Positions 59,561-64,000 of a stretch of DNA of 64,000 nucleotides are shown here, piece after piece. Both the position numbers and the translations under genes were made by a program. The stretch covers positions 50,691,589 to 50,755,588 of the forward strand of contig NW_020312817.1 in the NCBI RefSeq assembly GCF_003265705.1, given 5' to 3'. Origin of the DNA: Callorhinus ursinus (taxonomy: Eukaryota; Chordata; Mammalia; Carnivora; Otariidae). The notes beneath the pieces were generated by a model. That model was not told where the DNA came from. It saw only the letters and a program-made list of their open reading frames with translations, and ran no database searches. Position 1 is the first letter of the stretch. Every line of letters starts with the position of its first letter.

Positions 59561-60492
59561 TAAATTAAGGCCACTCAAAAAAAAAAAAGACAAGAAAAGA
59601 GAAACAAACTTTAACAAATTCAGGGAAGAAAACGAACTCCAGCAAATGCAACTCTCTTTCCTTCAGGAAAGTCAGATAATTGAAACGTGTGTGCGTTTGT
59701 AAGGCCAGTGGGGGATCTTCATTAGCAAACCTATTGCCCAGTGAAGACGTGGGAGCTCGGTTAGCCTACGACCTTATAAGCCCTCTGCCCCCGCCCCCTG
59801 CCTGGGAGGACTGCCGTCGGTCCCGCAGCAGCCGGGTAGGCGCAAGGCGAAGGAAGCCGGTTGCTATTGCAACCCTTCCCGGCCCTGGGTCCGAGAGGCA
59901 CTTGTGACTGAAGAAGTCGGGTCGAGGTTGGTGAGAAACACCCCAAGACGGTGGAGCACTCCAAACTGAACATTAACTCTCCAGTTTGCCCTTCCTGCTG
60001 CCCCTTCTCTCCGCAGACCCGGGGCACGCGGGTGGACTTTGCCCTGCTCGGACGCGCCAGCGAGGGCGGATATCTGGGAATTGGTGGTGGATGTGCGAGC
60101 GAAGTAGGGTCCCAGGTCCAGTCCCGGCAGAGGGAGGGGGCGGCGGGCGCTGCGCTCCCTGGGCTGGGACTGGCTCAGCCCGGAGAGATTCTGGCAGGCC
60201 GCGGGGAGGATCAGGAGAGGCTCCATGGAGGCGCCCGGGCTTGGCGTCCGAACCCGCACCGTTTCTGGGCAAGCCTGGCGGTCCCAACCTGGCTCTCTGC
60301 GAGCGAACCCAACGCCCCAGAAGCGCATATGGATCCGGCGCGGCTCTTCCCGGTTTGGGAGTCGGCCTCTGCGGACCCCACAGCCTTCTTTCAACAACTT
60401 CTGAACAGCCCCGCACGCCCCCGAGCCTCCCCCGCGCCACGGCAGCGCCGGCGCTCGCCGGCCGCCTAAGCGGGCACAGCATGGGCACTCAC

Positions 60493-60698
60493 CCTGGAAG
60501 CGGTGGCCGAAGAAGCGGTTCCGCAGGACCCAGGGGTAGAAGTGCAGAGGGTCCCGGTGCTGGGCGCCGAAGAAGGAGTGCGGGGGCTGCAGCGGGGAGG
60601 CGCCCAGCTGGTGCGCCGGGTGCACGGTCAGCGCGGGGTGGTTCATGGCCTCGGGGAACACAAGCTCGGGCCCACCGTATAGCGAGCGACCGGCGCCC

Positions 60699-60729
<31 letters not shown>

Positions 60730-61027
60730 GGAAGCCGCTCACGAAGGCCGCCTCGGCCGCGCCGGGGTGAGGGTAATTGAGCGCCGTGGGCCGGAGTGGC
60801 TCCTCCGAGGCGGCCGCCGCCAGGGGATGGGAGCCGGCGCCCCCGCCGCCAGAGCCCCCGCCGGTGCCGCCGTCCTTGGCTACCAAGGACTCGATGGTAA
60901 AGCCGCGCTTGGCTGTGGGCTGGAACATGGTCGCGGTCGCCAGAGCCGAGCGAGGCAGCCGGGCTCCGGGGAGCGCTCCGCGTCCTGGCGCCGCCGCCGT
61001 GCGGGGTGTGCACCCAGCCAGGCACAT
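60493..61027 (-). CDS. EMX1: EMX1 exon 1: N-terminal regulatory region
   Basis: EMX1 is a nuclear homeodomain transcription factor of the dorsal telencephalon. This 535-bp coding exon gives residues 1-178 plus one base. It begins MCLAGCTPRTAAAPGRGALP. A second in-frame Met (residue 34, 60928) starts MFQPTAKRGFTIESLVAKDG, where FTIESLV (43-49) is an Eh1-like Groucho/TLE-binding motif. Then come a Gly-rich linker, a run of ten Ala (residues 101-110; (GCC)9 GCG in sense, 60698-60727) and HFYPWVLRNRFFGHRFQ near the end, where YPWV (164-167) is a hexapeptide-like PBX-binding motif. The exon ends CAG-G before gtgagt. The full protein is 295 aa, against 290 in human as I recall; the longer Ala run can account for the difference. 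Confidence 0.96.
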
Positions 61028-61330
61028 GCACACACACCAGCACCCCTCACCTCCCCCGCCCGCCCGCCCGCGCTCAGACCCTGCCGGCGAGCCAGGCGCG
61101 GAGAGGCGAGGGGCGTGAGAGCTAGAGAACGCGGAGTCGGGCCACGGCGCGCAGCTAGGCGCGCCGGCCTCTGGGGCCGAGCGGGCAGCTCCGGGCGCGG
61201 GCACTGGCGCGGGTTCCGTGCGATGCTGCGAGCTGCCTCTACGGCCTGGGGGCTGAGCCCGGCCCCCTCCCTCCCGAGTCCAGCCAGGACAGACCCCCGC
61301 CCCTGGTCCTCCCAGCACTGCCCAGCTCAG
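61028..61330 (-). other. EMX1: EMX1 5' UTR (inferred extent)
   Basis: Leader between the first ATG and a transcription start placed, by inference, within about 100 nt downstream of the CCAAT box. The EMX1 reading frame stays open through it. Confidence 0.4.
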
Positions 61331-61386
61331 CCTCGGCCGCTGCGCTGCGAGGCGCGAGTTAGCCGGCACCTGCCCCGCGCTCGCCC

Positions 61387-61440
61387 ATTGGCCGCCGCTC
61401 ACCTGCCCCAAGGTGGGGGGCGGGGCGGGGCGGGGCGAGG
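61387..61440 (-). promoter_or_regulatory. EMX1: EMX1 core promoter: CCAAT box and GC boxes
   Basis: Reading from upstream on the minus strand there are three overlapping GC boxes (plus-strand ggggcgggg at 61417-61425, 61422-61430 and 61427-61435), an inverted CACCT/AGGTG pair (61400-61415) and a CCAAT box (attgg at 61387-61391). No TATA box was noticed. The site is ~360 bp upstream of the first ATG, in a CpG island, as expected for a TATA-less promoter with dispersed starts. Confidence 0.6.
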
Positions 61441-62984
61441 GACGGCGGGTGGGGAAGGAGCCAGCAGTCGGAGGCAAAAAGCGGACTGGAGCCTTTGCCG
61501 GGCTATCTAGGCCTCCCCCCCACCCCCCGCCCGCCCCTCGCCACAGGCTTCTCTTCGCGTCTCTGCCCTTTTAGCTGAGTCTGGCGACCTCCCCAACCGT
61601 CTCAGCCCACGCGGGAGCCGAAGAAGGCGTCCGAGGGGCCTGGGGCTTGGTAGAAACTCCAGCCCCACTTCCCGATGTGTAACTCAGTTGAACCCTCTCC
61701 AATTCATCCTGGGATGTCGTTTCAGTTCTCAGACAACTTGGATCCGAGTGGAGGGAGGGTGTTTTTTGCCTAGTAAATACGTTCTCCGATAACCAGGGCA
61801 CTGCTCCCCTGGCCTCCCGGGCCCTCCCGCTCACCCACCGTCTGTCTCCTGGGCCGCGGCCTTGTTCGTGAGGTTTCGCGTTTTCTGAGTGTTGCGAGGG
61901 ACAGCTCCAGAAAGGGGACGCCCAGTTCTTTGCACAAGGGGTCAGGCCGGGGACAGCGCGAGAGGAGCCGCCGGAGTGGTCACTTTGCAGACCTCAAGCC
62001 GCAAATCCGGGTTCGGAAGCACCTCCTTGGCCCAGCCACGGCGGCCGCGCTCTCCTCGCACCGGGACGGCGGGCCTCAGCGCAGGGCGATTTGCTGCTTT
62101 CCTCGCCTTCTCTCGTCGTGGGGGTCAGGTGCAGGCGGGCCAGGCCGGGCCCGGGCCTCGGGCCCTAACTTGGAGCTGGCCGAGCAAGTCGACCCTTCCT
62201 CCAAGAATACACACACCAGCCATCCCGGGAACGCAGCGGCCGCCTGGCTTCCCCTGACCCTCACCTTCCACCTGCGACCGCGGAGCAGCGGACGACTCTG
62301 CTCCGTCAGGTTTCCATTTCTTGCAATAATTTCCTGGGGGTGAGAGAGTGAGGAGAACCAGTACTCCGCAAACTTTTTCACCCGGGCCTTCCAGGCCGCA
62401 GGAAACACCGCACCGAGGCCTAGGAGGGCGCTGGGCGGTGGTGGGGAGGCTGAGACACGGACCCTGCCAGCGCACTGCAAGGAGGGGACCGCAGCGCGCT
62501 CCGCTTCCTCGCCGCCGCCGGGGTCAGTCGGGGCGGCCCGGCCGCGGCCGGGTGCGCAGATCCGGGCCGGGCCTGCCGGCGCCCCGAGGCCAGGGGTTCC
62601 GCGTGCCGCGTGACTCTGCAGGGACTCCAGGCCGGGTCTTGGGAGTGGCCCGCCTGAGTGCCGGGAGCCCTGGTCCGGGAGAGCGCTTCGGGCGCCCTCG
62701 TCGCCACAAAGCGGGTTAAAGTCTATTTTCCACTCGACTGCTCCGAAAAGCCCCCGCGCGCCGACGCCGTTCCGGCCCCCTTGGGCGAGGTGGGGAGGGG
62801 GCGGTGAGAGGGGGGAGGTGAGGCGACCGCACCCTGCAGCCCTGCGCGTCCAGGGCAGCCCGGGGCCGAGCGCTGCGGAGCCGCGGCAGAAACGCCTGCG
62901 GAAGGAATCGTTACCGAATCCGCGGCCAGCGCCTGTGCCTCTTTTGCGACCTCTCCGGCTCTTTTTGGCTCTCTATACTGGCTG

Positions 62985-63017
<33 letters not shown>

Positions 63018-64000
63018 CCCCCGGTTTCCGTCTCAGGCTGTCTGTTCCCCCTCCCTGTCTCGCTGCTCCACCCCCCACCCCGACTTTTCATTTATTTCTT
63101 CCCCCTCCTCCTTTGCTTCAGCCTCAGTCCTGGAAAGGGAGAGCTCCTCCGAGTGGAGACCTAAGCAGGCCACAGCACTAAGGGGGCGAGGGTGCGGAGC
63201 TGGGCAAAGGCACAGCTTGAGATTTTCGCTTTATATAGAAGGAGATGACTGGGTATTTTGTTGGAGCAAGATCCCCACGGGGACGCGGATTCAGTTGGAT
63301 AAGTATTGCCTGGGCCTGTGCTCAGCGGCGACAGGGGGCTGCCACGGAGAAGACAGGAGCCCGAGCAAGTTTAACCCTGCCCAGGGCCTTGCGCCCCCAG
63401 CCGGAGATGAACCATCTGTCCAGCCGCAGGCCCTCACCTCCTACCCCACCGCGAGGCTGAACATTGGCCGCGAACTCGCTAAACTGGGCAGGTAGAAGAG
63501 CCGGCCACCTACCGGGCCATTTCTGGACTTGCATCTACACCGGCCACATCTGTTTTCATCTGCGTGGTTCTGGGGATACATATTCGTATTAACTTGATAG
63601 ATCTTTATAATAACACCTTCCCTTGTGGTGGTGCGTGCGAAATACTTTGACATCTAGCTGTCATGAAGAAACAGAGTCCACAGGACCCGTGACTTGAGTC
63701 TGGTCGCAGTCTGGATTGAGCTGGGACAGCTCAGTGATCCTGGTCTGGCTCAGGTTCCATCCTCATTCCACCCGCACCCCCCCGCAGCTGCAGCTAACTC
63801 TCCAGACAGGCAGTCACAGGGTTAGGGTGCTGGGAGCACTGGGTACTCCAGGTGATGGCGGTTCTACCTTCATCCTCCCTCCCCTTTCCCTCTCCCCAGC
63901 CTCCTTTCTCTGGCTTTCCTCTCCTGTGACTCTCTAACCTCTCTCCATCCTTTCCCTCCCTCTATAGATATTGATCCCTTACCCAGTTTCCTCTATTTCT
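61441..64000. other. EMX1 upstream flank
   Basis: No exon or RNA gene is supported. CpG-rich to about 63,000, then ordinary sequence. A (CT)n microsatellite lies at 62986-63006, followed by pyrimidine-rich text (63010-63120). From 63.5 kb the sequence becomes A+T-richer, with no repeat I can name. The next human neighbour upstream of EMX1 (SPR) is not in the window. Confidence 0.7.
62986..63006. repeat. (CT)n microsatellite
   Basis: About ten uninterrupted CT units within a long pyrimidine-rich stretch at the edge of the EMX1 CpG island. Confidence 0.9.

Larger units (their letters stand above)
54739..60492 (-). other. EMX1: EMX1 intron 1 (5.75 kb, phase 1)
   Basis: Donor gtgagt on the minus strand immediately after CAG-G at 60493; acceptor AG at 54740-54739. 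Contents: CpG-rich sequence next to exon 2 (to ~55,110), a TA-rich microsatellite (55620-55648), plain sequence at 55.7-57.7 kb with no feature I can support, a CpG-rich block (57750-58850), an A+T-rich candidate element (59025-59560) and CpG-rich sequence next to exon 1. Confidence 0.93.
59980..62740. promoter_or_regulatory. EMX1: CpG-island region over EMX1 exon 1 and promoter
   Basis: Continuous high G+C and frequent CpG from the start of intron 1 through exon 1, the 5' UTR and at least 1.2 kb of upstream flank. Typical of Polycomb-regulated developmental homeobox genes. Limits set by eye. Confidence 0.8.

Noticed and set aside
59864..60492. Continuation of the EMX1 exon 1 frame into intron 1 for 210 codons
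   Set aside because: A consensus gtgagt donor sits at the expected position and exon 2 restores the homeodomain exactly. The open frame reflects high G+C content.
60777..61510. A 247-codon plus-strand frame antisense to EMX1 exon 1
   Set aside because: Arg/Ala/Gly-rich antisense shadow of a G+C-rich coding exon; no independent evidence.
62818..63495. A 225-codon plus-strand frame upstream of EMX1, possible divergent gene
   Set aside because: It runs through a (CT)n microsatellite and a poly-Ser/Leu/Pro region, has no domain, and no known gene sits there in human. A divergent non-coding RNA is possible but unsupported.

Overview
This is a mammalian nuclear locus, most likely from a caniform carnivoran. 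Three tRNA-derived SINEs have the carnivore SINEC structure (tRNA-like head, CT-rich stretch, AATAAA-rich tail). The rest of the repeat content is ancient mammalian L2, MIR, MER5A/MER20, L1M and MLT1. There are no prokaryotic genes. Two protein-coding genes are present, both as exons separated by long introns.

Left part (1 to about 37,010, + strand): the 3' half of SFXN5 (sideroflexin-5). Four coding exons (10045-10160, 12180-12265, 18079-18196, 33844-33921) encode the last ~132 residues, and a ~3.1 kb 3' UTR ends at a well-formed poly(A) site near 36991. The 5' part of the gene lies outside the window. The introns contain repeats and at least three A+T-rich blocks (about 8.83-8.97, 23.59-23.85 and 30.3-31.0 kb) with clustered TAATTA, SOX and E-box motifs, which look like conserved regulatory elements.

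Middle (about 37,010-44,650): intergenic, gene-free, mostly L2 in the minus orientation plus a solo MLT1 LTR.

Right part (61.4 kb down to 44.65 kb, - strand): the complete homeobox gene EMX1 in three coding exons (61027-60493, 54738-54554, 45195-45028). It encodes 295 aa from the first ATG or 262 aa from a better-placed internal ATG. It has a CpG-island promoter with a CCAAT box and GC boxes near 61.39-61.44 kb and a 3' end near 44.65 kb. Intron 1 holds a second large CpG-rich block (57.75-58.85 kb) with no recognisable exon, and both introns have A+T-rich candidate enhancers. The region beyond 61.45 kb is upstream flank and CpG-island shore.

SFXN5 and EMX1 are convergent (tail to tail), as in human 2p13. 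They are not functionally linked as products: SFXN5 is a mitochondrial inner-membrane carrier and EMX1 is a forebrain transcription factor. The SFXN5 introns may nevertheless host EMX1-directed enhancers. I found no wholly new genetic system. The most useful leads are the candidate regulatory blocks, the orphan intronic CpG island, the start-codon and splice-site ambiguities of EMX1, its long poly-alanine tract, and a poly(A)-only retrotransposition scar. Family names come from recognition by eye and repeat boundaries are approximate.
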